From assembly GCA_964424455.1 (NCBI GenBank), contig CAYRJA010000005.1, positions 3,625 to 67,624 on the forward strand: DNA of 64,000 nucleotides, written 5' to 3'. This stretch comes from CAYRJA01 sp964424455. GTDB lineage: Bacteria > Bacteroidota > Bacteroidia > Chitinophagales > UBA10324. The position numbers and the translations under genes were made by a program. Shown one piece after another: positions 15,269 through 24,927 of the stretch (position 1 is the stretch's first letter; the number at the start of each line of letters is the position of its first letter). The notes under the pieces were generated by a model, which worked only from the letters and a program-made list of their open reading frames with translations, searched no databases and had not been told where the DNA came from.

Positions 15269-17164
15269 ATGCAGAATAGAATAAACAGAGAATTGAATCT
15301 GAACTTATCCGGAAAATCTATTATAGTTTTTTTGATTGTATTTCTATTTTTCAATATTAACTTTTCCATTGCACAACAATTTTCAGCTTCAGCGCCCAAG
15401 TCTGTTCCGGAGAATCAGAATTTTAAATTAAGTTTTACATTAGAAAATACACAAGGCAGCAACCTGCAACTGCCACAGTTAAATGATTTTACTATTGTAG
15501 GTGGTCCGAGTACATCAACCAATATGCAGATTATTAATGGGAGTATGTCCCAGTCGCAGACTTATACTTATTCACTTCGTCCTAAAAAGCAAGGCACATT
15601 TAAAATCGGAAAAGCGAGTATCAATGCTAATGGCGCAACACTTCATTCCAATGAATTGACAATAAGTGTAACAGCCCCTTCTTCCAAACCTCAGCGACAA
15701 CAACAGCAGTATGACCCATTTGATCCATTTGGGCAAATGGAGCAGGATGACGAACCTCAAACTTCTTCTTCTGATTTGGCGAAGCAGATTAAGGATGATG
15801 TATTTGTAAAATGTGTACTCAGCAAAAGTTCAGTATATAAAGGAGAAATGCTTACCGCTACTTTCAAACTTTATTTCCGGCAAAATATAGCAGGATACAA
15901 TCTGTCTAAATCACCACAAATGGATGGCTTCTGGAGTAAGGAAGTAACACTGGATCCTAACCGAAGACAGACGGTAGAGAACATTAATGGAAAACAGTAT
16001 TATGCCGTTGATATTCTTAAATACAATTTATTCCCTCAGAGAACAGGCAGTTTACAAATATCCCCTGCAGAAATGTCTGTTACAGCACAGGTAACTACTT
16101 CAAGGTCTAATGATCCCTTTGGTGGTTTTTTCGGATTTGGGCAAACGCAAAATGTTCCACTGACTTTAAAAACAAATCAGGCAACTGTAACAGTAAAAGA
16201 ATTTCCGGTAACTGACAAGCCCAAAAGCTTTGCAGGAGCAGTCGGAAAATTTAATTATAGCTCTTCTCTTTCAGGTAAGGATGCAAAAACAGACAATCCG
16301 GTTACTTATACTATAAAGATTTCAGGAGAAGGAAATCTGAATTTGATTGATGCACCTGTCATTCAGATGCCGGATGGATTTGAAGTGTATGATCCGAAAG
16401 TGAAAGAAAACATTTCCAACACTACAGCAGGAGTGAACGGCAGTAAGCAATATGACTATTTGATAATCCCACGCCAGCCCGGAAATTATAAAATTGCCGG
16501 ACAAACCTTTTCTTACTTTGATCCTGAAACCGGTAAATACACTACTATTAACACCCCTGAGTATTCACTGAAAGTCACAGGAGAGCCGTCTAAGAGCTAT
16601 AATACTTCATCTTCATCTTCTACAAATCAGCAAGATGTATCTCTGCTTAATGAAGACATTCGTTATATCAAAACAACTTCTCCGGAATTCAGAAAAGACA
16701 ATAACTCATTTATCGGTACTGCAGGTTTTATTACACTTTATACACTTCCTTTCTTAGCTTTTATCGGACTGATTGCTGTAAGAAGGAGGAATGAAAACCT
16801 CGCATCAGATATAACCGGAACAAAAAGAAGGAGAGCGCTTAAACTCGCTAAGAAAAGATTGAGAGTTGCAGAGAAGTATCTCACTCAATCGGATAAGAAA
16901 AACTTTTACAGTGAAGTGTCGCGTGCTGTCTGGGGTTATTTAGGTGACAGACTGAATATTGATATGGCTCAACTCTCAAAAGATAATGTAACAGAGAAAT
17001 TATCTGTCAGAAATGTAAAACCGGAAACTGTAACAGGTTTACTAAACCTTCTCAACTCTTGTGAAATCTCGCTTTATGCACCGGGCAGTGATAGCGAAAT
17101 GAAAAAGGATTACACTACTACCTTAAACTTAATAGCTGACATTGAAGATGAAATCAGTAAATAA
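15269..17164 (+). CDS. batD: BatD, large periplasmic Bat protein
   Basis: A 631-residue protein with an export signal (core near residues 18-34, then SIAQQ), repeated beta-sandwich domains across about 40-450, a TM helix near 487-505 (FITLYTLPFLAFIGLIAV) and a cytoplasmic helical domain. The phrase LPQLNDFTIVGGPSTSTNMQ near the start is typical of BatD (DUF family). Function is inferred from the operon: periplasmic partner of the vWA complex. The Phe/Asp/Pro-rich insert around residues 148-165 is a variable linker. Confidence 0.9.
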   Translation: MQNRINRELNLNLSGKSIIVFLIVFLFFNINFSIAQQFSASAPKSVPENQNFKLSFTLENTQGSNLQLPQLNDFTIVGGPSTSTNMQIINGSMSQSQTYTYSLRPKKQGTFKIGKASINANGATLHSNELTISVTAPSSKPQRQQQQYDPFDPFGQMEQDDEPQTSSSDLAKQIKDDVFVKCVLSKSSVYKGEMLTATFKLYFRQNIAGYNLSKSPQMDGFWSKEVTLDPNRRQTVENINGKQYYAVDILKYNLFPQRTGSLQISPAEMSVTAQVTTSRSNDPFGGFFGFGQTQNVPLTLKTNQATVTVKEFPVTDKPKSFAGAVGKFNYSSSLSGKDAKTDNPVTYTIKISGEGNLNLIDAPVIQMPDGFEVYDPKVKENISNTTAGVNGSKQYDYLIIPRQPGNYKIAGQTFSYFDPETGKYTTINTPEYSLKVTGEPSKSYNTSSSSSTNQQDVSLLNEDIRYIKTTSPEFRKDNNSFIGTAGFITLYTLPFLAFIGLIAVRRRNENLASDITGTKRRRALKLAKKRLRVAEKYLTQSDKKNFYSEVSRAVWGYLGDRLNIDMAQLSKDNVTEKLSVRNVKPETVTGLLNLLNSCEISLYAPGSDSEMKKDYTTTLNLIADIEDEISK

Positions 17165-17906
17165 GATAATCGTCATTTTGTTTATAGCATTTAGCTGTGT
17201 GTTTACAGTTAATGGACAATCTGCTCAGGAACTTTACAAAAAAGCAAATGATGCATATAAAGCTAACCAATTTCAGCAGGCAGCAGATGATTATGAAAAA
17301 ATAGTTTCACAAGGACACAAGAGTTCAGATGTTTATTACAATCTCGGTAACTGTTATTACAAACTGAATATTATTTCAAAATCTATTCTCAACTATGAAC
17401 GAGCGCTAAAACTTTCTCCCAAAGATGATGATATCATTCACAATCTAAAAATAACTCAGTTAAAAGCAGTTGATCGTATCCAGCCAGTTCCACAACTTTC
17501 TGTTATTATATGGTGGAATAATTTTATTTCATCTTATTCATCTAAAGGGTGGGGGATATATGCGCTTATTTTCGTTTGGGTAGCTTTGATTTGTTATGTA
17601 GTTGCTTACTTCATAGGTGTACGAAAACTTTTCCATTCATTAATGCTTGTTTTTTTAGTTCTATCTCTTTCATCACTTGCACTTTCAATACATCAAAAAA
17701 ACAATGAGCAGAGTTCCGATTCAGCAATTCTTATGGTTTCGAGTTCATATATAAAAAGCGCACCTGATGCCGGCGCTAATGATTTATTCTTGATTCATGA
17801 AGGCATAAAGTTTCAGTTACTTGATAAAATCGGGGAATGGAGTAAAATTCGCCTTGCTGACGGAAAAATCGGTTGGGTAGAAAATAATAATTTCACTGTA
17901 ATCTGA
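17148..17906 (+). CDS. batE: BatE, TPR plus SH3-like protein
   Basis: About 252 residues. A signal peptide (VILFIAFSCVFTVNGQ) is followed by two TPRs (about 25-105), a membrane region with two helices near 140-185, and a bacterial SH3-like domain at the end (KFQLLDKIGEWSKIRLADGKIGWVE). A TTG at 17142 is possible, but the ATG at 17148 fits the signal peptide. The gene overlaps the end of batD. It is the last gene of the Bat operon; the next gene has its own promoter. Confidence 0.88.
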   Translation: MKSVNKIIVILFIAFSCVFTVNGQSAQELYKKANDAYKANQFQQAADDYEKIVSQGHKSSDVYYNLGNCYYKLNIISKSILNYERALKLSPKDDDIIHNLKITQLKAVDRIQPVPQLSVIIWWNNFISSYSSKGWGIYALIFVWVALICYVVAYFIGVRKLFHSLMLVFLVLSLSSLALSIHQKNNEQSSDSAILMVSSSYIKSAPDAGANDLFLIHEGIKFQLLDKIGEWSKIRLADGKIGWVENNNFTVI

Positions 17907-17949
17907 TTAGTCTGTTACAGTTTTATTTCAGGTATTAGATAAAAGGCAT

Positions 17950-17957
17950 TATATTTG
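17950..17957 (+). promoter_or_regulatory. Candidate -7 element for the metal-handling operon
   Basis: TATATTTG matches TAnnTTTG exactly, 13 bases before the ATG at 17971. The -33 position reads TTTC/TTCA rather than TTTG. A copy of the recurrent CTGTTACAG 9-mer lies just upstream (17912-17920). Confidence 0.5.
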
Positions 17958-17970
17958 CAAAGTCATTGAT

Positions 17971-18345
17971 ATGCAGAAAATTATCTCCTTATTATTCCTT
18001 GTGATTTTTCTGGCAAGCACAACCGGTGTGATTGTAGAATCTCATTATTGTGAGATGAAGAAATGCAAGACGGAGAACTCTGTAAAGAAAAAATGCTGCA
18101 GCGATAAAACGGAAAAACATACTAAGGGATGCTGCAAGAACGAAATAAAAGTTATAAAAATATCAGACAACTTCAGGTCTGTTCAGCATGAAAAGCAATT
18201 TATCCCTGTTGCTGTTTCGCTGCTGATTCCGGAATACAGCAATTATTATATAGATAACGATAGAGCATTATCCTTTCTAAAACTGGATGAATCCCCGCCG
18301 GATCAATTATCCTCTCCATCCTTTTTGCAGGTATTTCGTATTTGA
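17971..18345 (+). CDS. HYC_CC_PP family small cysteine-rich protein
   Basis: A 124-residue exported protein with an N-terminal hydrophobic signal, the HYC motif (SHYCEMKKC) after it, a Cys-Cys pair (KKCCS), a second pair (KGCCKNE) and a Pro-Pro pair near the end (ESPPDQL). These features define the HYC_CC_PP family of Bacteroidota, which is usually found just before a TonB-dependent receptor and metal chaperone genes. The eight clustered Cys and several His suggest metal binding, probably copper. It has its own promoter-like element. Confidence 0.8.
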   Translation: MQKIISLLFLVIFLASTTGVIVESHYCEMKKCKTENSVKKKCCSDKTEKHTKGCCKNEIKVIKISDNFRSVQHEKQFIPVAVSLLIPEYSNYYIDNDRALSFLKLDESPPDQLSSPSFLQVFRI

Positions 18346-18453
18346 TTAAGTGATTTTAGCTGTGACTGTTACAGCTATAGTCTGATATGATGTGAATATA
18401 AAGTTATGTCATTCAGCAGAGCAGAAATGTTTTCATTTACTTAATCTTCTATT

Positions 18454-20649
18454 ATGAAAAAAGTGATTCTAATTTTAATTATGTTAATCTCTGCATACGG
18501 ATTACATGCACAGCATGTGATGGGCACTGTAACAGAGGATGAAAACGGGAAAGAAATTCCTGTTATTGGTGCTTCAGTAATTTTTGTTGGAACATCAGTT
18601 GGAACGAGAACTGATGAAATGGGCATGTTTCATCTGGATAAACCGGATAAAAATGCCACTCAGCTTGTGATCAGCTATGTCGGGTACAAGAATGATACTA
18701 TTCCTGCCGAAGGTACGGATATAAAAGTGGTGTTACAGAAGTCAATTGAACTGCAAGGTGTAGAAATAACAGCTAAGGATAATGGATCCTACATATCTCA
18801 ACTTAAACCATTAAAAACAGAAGTACTTACGACTAATGAACTAAGAAAAAATGCTTGTTGTAACCTCTCTGAAAGTTTTGAGTCAAATCCGACTGTTGAT
18901 GTGGCATTTTCTGATGCTGTAACAGGTGCAAAACAGATTCAACTGTTAGGTCTGTCCGGAGTTTATGTTCAGACACTGACAGATGTACTGCCAACTTTAC
19001 GGGGGCTGGCTACTACTTATGGACTTACTTACATTCCCGGCTCATGGATAGAATCTATTCAAATGAATAAAGGAACCGGCTCAGTAGCCAACGGTTATGA
19101 GTCAATCACAGGGCAAATAAATGTAGAGCTGAAAAAGCCGGAGATTAGTGATAAACTTTTTGTTAATCTATATACAAATTCGGAACAGCGTGGAGAAGCT
19201 AACCTGTTATGGTCGCACAAGCTGAACAGCAAGTGGAGTACAATGCTGCTCACACATGGTAGTGGGTTGCAACAAAAAATAGATCACAACCGAGATGGAT
19301 TTTTAGACATTCCATTGAGCAAACAATTAAATGTTTTTAACCGATGGAAATTTGAGTCAGGTAAGCATATAGAGGCAATGTTTGGCGCTAAAGCATTGGT
19401 TGACCAGAAGAAAGCAGGTCAGACAATTTTTAACTTCGCTGATGCTCGTCCTGATTCTTCGCGTTATGGAATTAATCTGAACACTACAAGGGTGGAAGCT
19501 TTTTTGAAAAGCAGTTACACTTCATTAACGAAGGAATATCAGAGTGTAGGAATCCAGCTTTCAGGGATATATCATCAGCAGGATGGATTTTACGGAGTGA
19601 GAAATTATTCAGGTACTGAAAATTATTTCTATTCCAATATGATTTTTCAATCTGCTTTTGACAATACAATGCATACATACAGAACAGGATTGAGTTTTGT
19701 GTATGACGATATTGATGAAAAGTTTGGAGAGTTGAATTTAAGAAGAACCGAAATTGTACCGGGAGCATTTTTTGAATACACATTAGACAATTCTAAAAAC
19801 TTTGCAATGGTGGCAGGTGTTCGTGGTGATTACAATAGTACTTTTGGTTTTGTATTCACTCCGCGTGTTCATGTAAAATACAATCTAACAAAGACTACCG
19901 TGTTAAGAGCATCAGCAGGCAATGGATTCAGAACAGTAAATATTTTCTCAGAGAATGCTGCATTTCTTGCCAGCTCAAGAGAATTTATTATTAAAGAGAA
20001 ATTGAATCCCGAACGGGCATGGAATGGCGGAGTCAATCTTACACAAAACTTTCATATAGGTAACAGAGAGGGAACATGGGGCGTTGATTTTTACAGAACA
20101 CAGTTTCAGAATAAAATAATCGCAGATGTATATTCTAATCCACAGCAGATTGTGTTTTACAATCTGAGAGGAGAGTCTTATGCCAACAGTTTTCAGACAG
20201 ATATAAATATGGAGGTGGTAAAAAATCTGAATGTCCGGCTGGCTTATAAATACAATGATGTGAAAGAAACCATAAATGGAAAACTTTCTGATAAGCCATT
20301 AGTGCCTAAGCAAAGAGCTTTGTTTAATATTGCTTACGACACACCGGATAAACACTGGAAGTTTGATTTTACTACACAGTGGGTTGGCGAACAGCAGTTG
20401 CCTGTTACAGAAAGCATATTCCAGATTCCGGATCATTCTCCCGATTATTTCCGGCTGCTTGGTCAGGTTACATACATGATGAAGAAATGGGAATTCTATG
20501 TCGGTGGAGAAAATTTGACAGATTATACCCAGTCCAATCCTATTATTGCAAGTAATGATCCTTTTGGTCCCTATTTTGATTCTTCCGTAGTATGGGGACC
20601 AATCACAGGACGAATGTTCTACGGAGGATTACGATTCACAATTAAATAA
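18454..20649 (+). CDS. TonB-dependent outer-membrane receptor, probably for copper or another heavy metal
   Basis: A 731-residue receptor. It has a signal peptide, a carboxypeptidase-regulatory-like domain (about 20-95) ending before a short linker, a plug domain including KNACCNLSESFE and GSVANGYESITGQINVELKKPE, and a barrel ending in an aromatic strand (YGGLRFTIK). The Cys-Cys pair in the plug is characteristic of the receptors paired with HYC_CC_PP and HMA genes in Bacteroidota. TonB energy would drive uptake of a substrate across the outer membrane. Copper is inferred from the SCO1 and HMA neighbours. Confidence 0.85.
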   Translation: MKKVILILIMLISAYGLHAQHVMGTVTEDENGKEIPVIGASVIFVGTSVGTRTDEMGMFHLDKPDKNATQLVISYVGYKNDTIPAEGTDIKVVLQKSIELQGVEITAKDNGSYISQLKPLKTEVLTTNELRKNACCNLSESFESNPTVDVAFSDAVTGAKQIQLLGLSGVYVQTLTDVLPTLRGLATTYGLTYIPGSWIESIQMNKGTGSVANGYESITGQINVELKKPEISDKLFVNLYTNSEQRGEANLLWSHKLNSKWSTMLLTHGSGLQQKIDHNRDGFLDIPLSKQLNVFNRWKFESGKHIEAMFGAKALVDQKKAGQTIFNFADARPDSSRYGINLNTTRVEAFLKSSYTSLTKEYQSVGIQLSGIYHQQDGFYGVRNYSGTENYFYSNMIFQSAFDNTMHTYRTGLSFVYDDIDEKFGELNLRRTEIVPGAFFEYTLDNSKNFAMVAGVRGDYNSTFGFVFTPRVHVKYNLTKTTVLRASAGNGFRTVNIFSENAAFLASSREFIIKEKLNPERAWNGGVNLTQNFHIGNREGTWGVDFYRTQFQNKIIADVYSNPQQIVFYNLRGESYANSFQTDINMEVVKNLNVRLAYKYNDVKETINGKLSDKPLVPKQRALFNIAYDTPDKHWKFDFTTQWVGEQQLPVTESIFQIPDHSPDYFRLLGQVTYMMKKWEFYVGGENLTDYTQSNPIIASNDPFGPYFDSSVVWGPITGRMFYGGLRFTIK

Positions 20650-20658
20650 CTAAATACT

Positions 20659-21018
20659 ATGAAAACAATCAACATCATTTCAGCTCTTTTAGTACTTCTT
20701 TCCTTTCAGAATGCCTTTTCAGCATCCTTTAGTGGAGGAAAAGAAAAAGTGGTAATTCAGACTTCTGCAACTTGCGAGTCGTGCCAAAGCAGGATAGAGA
20801 ACGCATTAAACAACCTTAAGGGCGTAAAGTCCTGTTCTCTGAATCTTGACGATAAGAAAGTAACAGTAGTTTACAACCCGAAAAAAACTACAGTAGAGCA
20901 GATTAAGAAAACAATTTCAGACACAGGTTACGATGCAGATGAAGTGAATGCAAATCAAAATGCTTATAACAAACTGCCGGGATGTTGCAAGAAAGGCGGT
21001 CACGGAGATAATCATTAA
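20659..21018 (+). CDS. Heavy-metal-associated (HMA) domain chaperone, exported
   Basis: A 119-residue protein with a signal peptide (residues 1-21) followed by an HMA fold. The metal-binding loop TCESCQS supplies the CxxC pair, and the beta-alpha-beta pattern (GVKSCSLNLDDKKVTVVYNPKKTT) is clear. The C-terminus has extra Cys and His (GCCKKGGHGDNH). Such proteins carry Cu(I) or similar soft metal ions. It starts nine bases after the receptor gene, so they share a transcript. Confidence 0.88.
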   Translation: MKTINIISALLVLLSFQNAFSASFSGGKEKVVIQTSATCESCQSRIENALNNLKGVKSCSLNLDDKKVTVVYNPKKTTVEQIKKTISDTGYDADEVNANQNAYNKLPGCCKKGGHGDNH

Positions 21019-21058
21019 GTTTGCAGAAAATTTCTAAATCATTTTTAATTCGCTAATC

Positions 21059-21352
21059 ATGAAGTTGTTAAAAATCTTTTCAGCAGGACTATTAGTAGTT
21101 CTCATCGCTTGTAATCAACAAAGTACAAAGCCGGAAGTTGTTACAGATACTCCTGCAAACACAATGGAGCAGGATGAATCTCTTATCAATGTGGACATAG
21201 CTAAACTCGCAGGCGATAAAGATTTAGTCTGCGGCATGTCGCTGAAAGGAGGCATTGCAGACACTGTAACACACAGCAGCAAACTCTATGGGTTTTGCAG
21301 TACCGAATGTAAAGATGAGTTTATTAAAAACCCTTCTCAGTATCTGAAATAA
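21059..21352 (+). CDS. YHS-domain lipoprotein
   Basis: A 97-residue lipoprotein: hydrophobic signal with a lipobox-like VVLIAC at residues about 14-19, then a YHS domain (DLVCGMSL, then YGFCSTECKDEFIKNPSQYL). YHS domains bind metals through conserved Cys residues and often accompany copper or heavy-metal transporters. It lies between the HMA chaperone and the SCO1 gene and is probably periplasmic, tethered to a membrane. Confidence 0.85.
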   Translation: MKLLKIFSAGLLVVLIACNQQSTKPEVVTDTPANTMEQDESLINVDIAKLAGDKDLVCGMSLKGGIADTVTHSSKLYGFCSTECKDEFIKNPSQYLK

Positions 21353-21355
21353 GCT

Positions 21356-22015
21356 GTGGAATTAAAAAATATAAAACCGTACCATTACATCTATGTTTTG
21401 GTAGTTATTGTAGTGGTTGTAGGTGCATGGTTTTCGTATAACAGTTCGAAACCGGTTATGCTGCTACCTATTTATGGAGAACTGAACGCAGACAGTAGTT
21501 ATCATTCTATTCCTGCGTTCAGTTTTACAGACCAGTCAGGTGTAACAGTTACTAATCAAACATTTGACAGCGGTGTTTATTTAACTGATTTTTTCTTTAC
21601 ACATTGCCCGTCTATATGCCCGAAGATGTCCGGTAATTTGGAAGAACTTGCAGGAGAATTTAAAGATGAGCCACGGTTGAAAATCTTATCTCACACAGTT
21701 GACCCTATGAGAGATTCCGTTTCAGTTCTGTTGAAGTATTCCAAAAAGTACAATGCCAATCCTGAACAGTGGCATTTTGTAACAGGTGCAAAGAGTGATT
21801 TATACGATATTGCCAGAAAAGGATATTATCTGTCAGCAACTCAGGGAGATGGCGGTGAAAATGATTTTGTACATACACAGAATATGGCTCTTGTGGATTG
21901 GAACAGACACATCCGTGGGTTTTATGACGGTACAGACAAAATTGCAATGAAAAAATGTGCAACGGATATTAAGCTATTGCTAAAAGAGTACGACTGGAAG
22001 AAGAACAATAAATAG
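21356..22015 (+). CDS. SCO1/SenC family protein
   Basis: A 219-residue protein with an N-terminal anchor helix (residues about 9-26) and a thioredoxin-like domain. The copper-binding CxxxC (HCPSICPKM) and the conserved His (DFVHTQNMALVD) are both present. SCO proteins deliver copper to the CuA centre of cytochrome c oxidase or act as thiol reductants. It starts from a GTG three bases after the lipoprotein stop, making it the last gene of the metal operon. It suggests respiration with a copper-containing oxidase or nitrous oxide/nitrite enzymes. Confidence 0.88.
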   Translation: MELKNIKPYHYIYVLVVIVVVVGAWFSYNSSKPVMLLPIYGELNADSSYHSIPAFSFTDQSGVTVTNQTFDSGVYLTDFFFTHCPSICPKMSGNLEELAGEFKDEPRLKILSHTVDPMRDSVSVLLKYSKKYNANPEQWHFVTGAKSDLYDIARKGYYLSATQGDGGENDFVHTQNMALVDWNRHIRGFYDGTDKIAMKKCATDIKLLLKEYDWKKNNK

Positions 22016-22025
22016 CTGATTTATT
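22007..22025. terminator. AT-rich hairpin between convergent genes
   Basis: AATAAAT (22007-22013), a 5-base loop and ATTTATT (22019-22025), followed by a T-run on the plus strand. It spans the stop codons of the SCO gene and the convergent RDD gene and could end transcription from the left. The stem is weak. Confidence 0.35.
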
Positions 22026-22545
22026 TTTTGATACATACCACCTCGCTGAGTTTATCATGCCATGTTTGCTTTTTGTCTGAAACAAAGTAGGCAAGACAAC
22101 TGAGTATAGAAGGGATAACTGCGATTATAATAAATACTAAATATACCCAAGAGCGTATCATAAAATTCCTGTAGGGAGGCATACCTAATGTATGTTCTGA
22201 TACGAGTTTAATGCCCACTATTCGTTTTCCCACTGTACCACCGGATGCTTCCATAAGTGGTGAATAAAGCAGAACCCAAATCATAATTGCCAAAGCAGGC
22301 ATTGCCTGACTTAAGCCGGTCATGATATAATCTGCATTATAAATCTCATCTTTCTTTATAAAATAAAATGCAACAATCTGAATACTATATGTAATTAATA
22401 AAATGATGGCAGTATCAATCAACCGGGAAATTACTCTCTGTAAAAAGCTGGCATATACAGGAGGGTTAGTTTCCTTTTCCACCTCTTCTATGATGTGATT
22501 CAGAAACTTTTCTACCGGATCATTTTGTGCTGTAGGAGATACCAT
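22021..22545 (-). CDS. RDD family membrane protein
   Basis: A 174-residue protein. The RDD motif appears as SRLIDTAIILL near residue 46, with three predicted helices (about 50-70, 92-110 and 142-165), the conserved GGTVGKRIVGIKLVSE loop and the C-terminal WHDKLSEVVCI. RDD proteins are small membrane proteins with varied or unknown roles, some in ion homeostasis. It is convergent with the SCO gene and about 50 bases from the phosphodiesterase gene upstream. Confidence 0.85.
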   Translation of the reverse strand: MVSPTAQNDPVEKFLNHIIEEVEKETNPPVYASFLQRVISRLIDTAIILLITYSIQIVAFYFIKKDEIYNADYIMTGLSQAMPALAIMIWVLLYSPLMEASGGTVGKRIVGIKLVSEHTLGMPPYRNFMIRSWVYLVFIIIAVIPSILSCLAYFVSDKKQTWHDKLSEVVCIKK

Positions 22546-22592
22546 ACTGATTTAATATCAAAAGTAATAAATAGAAAAAACAATAGAATCGT

Positions 22593-23096
22593 TCATTCGA
22601 TACTATTTCTTTTCCCAAGTTCAATCACTTCAAGATTCTTTATTATTCCATTGTCAATTTCAAATTTCACAATAGTGCGCATAATATGAAAACCACTCTT
22701 GCCTGCTGCTCCGGGATTGATGTGAAGCAAGTTGAGTTTCTTATCAGGCATAACTTTGAGAATATGAGAGTGCCCGCAAATAAAAAGTTTAGGAGGGTTC
22801 TTATAAATTTCTTCCTTCACCTTTATATCGTAATGACCCGGATAACCGCCAATATGAGTCATCCATACATCTAAGCCCTCTATCGTAAAACGGCTATTGA
22901 GAGGAAACTGCTGTCGGATTTCACTTCCATCAATATTACCATAAACACCCCTCAATGGTTTAAACTCTTCTAATGTTTTGGCAACATCAGGTCCGAAATC
23001 TCCGGCGTGCCATATTTCATCGCAAGAACAGAAGTGATCAAGAACTCTTTCATCGAGATAACCGTGCGTGTCAGAAAGCAGTCCGATTCTTTTCAA
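22593..23096 (-). CDS. YfcE/MJ0936-type metallophosphoesterase
   Basis: A 167-residue calcineurin-like phosphoesterase of the short YfcE family. It shows the metal-ligand motifs in order: SDTHG near the start, HAGD, GNIDGSE, HIGG and CGHSH. These enzymes hydrolyse phosphodiester bonds in vitro; the natural substrate is generally unknown. Length is normal for the family. It lies 19 bases after the ABC exporter stop region on the minus strand and is probably part of that housekeeping cluster. Confidence 0.9.
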   Translation of the reverse strand: MKRIGLLSDTHGYLDERVLDHFCSCDEIWHAGDFGPDVAKTLEEFKPLRGVYGNIDGSEIRQQFPLNSRFTIEGLDVWMTHIGGYPGHYDIKVKEEIYKNPPKLFICGHSHILKVMPDKKLNLLHINPGAAGKSGFHIMRTIVKFEIDNGIIKNLEVIELGKRNSIE

Positions 23097-23115
23097 GAAA
23101 AATTTTTATATCAGA

Positions 23116-24921
23116 TTAAACATAAAGTTTACTGTCAATCAACTCCTGATAAGTATAGGTTTTAGAGATTGCACCTTCTGACACTTCATATATTCTTGAA
23201 CATTTTTTGAGTGTAGTATAGCGGTGGGCAATCATTAACACGGTCTTTTTTTCACCGAAAAGATTGTTAATGGTTTCTATAATTTCATTTTCAGTTTTAC
23301 TGTCAAGTGCACTGGTAGCTTCGTCAAACAATATTATTTCTGAATCATGATAAAGAGCACGCGCAATGGCAATTCTCTGTTTTTGACCACCTGATAATTT
23401 ACCCCCGTGCTCACCAATGTTTGATTCAATTCCCTTAGGAAGACTATTTATGAAATCAGTTAATGATGCCCTGTTAATACAGTCATTCAACTTTTCATAA
23501 TCAATCTTCTTTTGTCCAACTCCAAAAGCAATATTCTGAGCCAATGAGGTATCAAGCAAGTAATAGTCCTGCCTGACATAGCCAATTAAATGCCGCCATC
23601 CTGCTATATGGTTTGCAGCAAGGGGTTTACCATCTACTAAAAACCTGCCTGAGTTTTCAGCCAACAGCCGGAGAATAATGTTGAAGATAGTTGACTTGCC
23701 CGAACCGGAAGTTCCGATAAAACCTACTATCTCGCCTTTATTAATTTCAAAAGACAAATTGTTTAATACTAATTTAGAGTCGGGAGAATAACGATAAGAT
23801 ATGTTATCAAAGCTTATACTCTTGTTAAACTCAGGGATTTCATCTTTCGCATCATTTAAATATTCTTTTAAGGCATGTGCTTCTGATAACTGAGGTAATC
23901 CGTTCAGTACTGTAAATGTGTATTGCCCTGATTTTATTTTAACAAGGGATGACATCATTCTGTTTATGGAAGGCATCAGTCTATAGGCAGCTACAGCGAA
24001 AAACATAAGATAATTCATAACATAAGTCATACTCAGGTCAGTTATGTATGAATATATGAATATCAGGAAGATCCCTAAAATAGCAGCAACTTCAATAAAT
24101 TTAGTAGGAGAGAATTCAATAACAAGCAGCAAGGTGCTGTGTTTGTAAAGACTCCTTAATTGCACAAAATATTTTTTTAGAAAGAATGATACTTTATTAT
24201 TAAGTAATACATCAATATGCCCATGAATATTCTGATACAATAGTTGATAAACCATATAACGATCCTGATTTTTTGCTTTACCCAATGCCTGTGATCGTTT
24301 TTTTATGACCCGATAGAATAATATAGTCGCAGGGAATAAAATCAATACTAATATGAATAAGATATTAATCATTGTAAGTGCAATACCGGCAATAATTAAT
24401 ATCAACACTATTAATTCAGAAAAGAAACTGAACAGCGGCATCAATATGGTTGTAGAGAAATCAATGGGAATCGTAGTGATATTATTAGAGGTAATGTTTG
24501 AGTTCTCATTTCTTACTCTTAAGAAATCCCATGTAAAGAACTCACTGAATTTCCTTTCTGTAAGATTCTCGGAAACCTGATATGCAAACCGTGATGTGAT
24601 ATGGAAAATGTAAAGTGTAATAATATTCTTAATTAAAAAGAATACTACCAATCCACCCACTAGCATAAACAGGAAGTTCTGTTCAGAATTAAATTTAAAG
24701 AGATTGTAAACGGAGTTAATGATTTCATTTGTATGAATAATAGAAATATTGGTTGCCATATTTATTATACCAAAAAGTAAACCCAATCCGATAATATCAA
24801 GTATGCCGCTTACTAAGATGATAATAATCATCAAATATGATTTCCTGCGATGCTCAGGCGATAGCAGTTGGTAGGTTTGCTTTACAGTCTGGTATATAAT
24901 ATTGCTTTGTATAAACTTCAT
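23116..24921 (-). CDS. ABC exporter, MsbA-like half transporter
   Basis: A 601-residue protein with an N-terminal membrane domain of about six helices (residues 25-330) and a C-terminal nucleotide-binding domain. The NBD has Walker A GTSGSGKST, a Q-loop (YVRQDYYLL), signature LSGGQKQRIAIARAL, Walker B IILFDEATSALD and H-loop AHRYT. It is expected to work as a homodimer moving a hydrophobic or lipid-linked substrate outward. The neighbouring heptose-kinase-like gene, 6 bases away, suggests a lipopolysaccharide precursor, but this is inference. Confidence 0.88.
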   Translation of the reverse strand: MKFIQSNIIYQTVKQTYQLLSPEHRRKSYLMIIIILVSGILDIIGLGLLFGIINMATNISIIHTNEIINSVYNLFKFNSEQNFLFMLVGGLVVFFLIKNIITLYIFHITSRFAYQVSENLTERKFSEFFTWDFLRVRNENSNITSNNITTIPIDFSTTILMPLFSFFSELIVLILIIAGIALTMINILFILVLILFPATILFYRVIKKRSQALGKAKNQDRYMVYQLLYQNIHGHIDVLLNNKVSFFLKKYFVQLRSLYKHSTLLLVIEFSPTKFIEVAAILGIFLIFIYSYITDLSMTYVMNYLMFFAVAAYRLMPSINRMMSSLVKIKSGQYTFTVLNGLPQLSEAHALKEYLNDAKDEIPEFNKSISFDNISYRYSPDSKLVLNNLSFEINKGEIVGFIGTSGSGKSTIFNIILRLLAENSGRFLVDGKPLAANHIAGWRHLIGYVRQDYYLLDTSLAQNIAFGVGQKKIDYEKLNDCINRASLTDFINSLPKGIESNIGEHGGKLSGGQKQRIAIARALYHDSEIILFDEATSALDSKTENEIIETINNLFGEKKTVLMIAHRYTTLKKCSRIYEVSEGAISKTYTYQELIDSKLYV

Positions 24922-24927
24922 ATCCTC

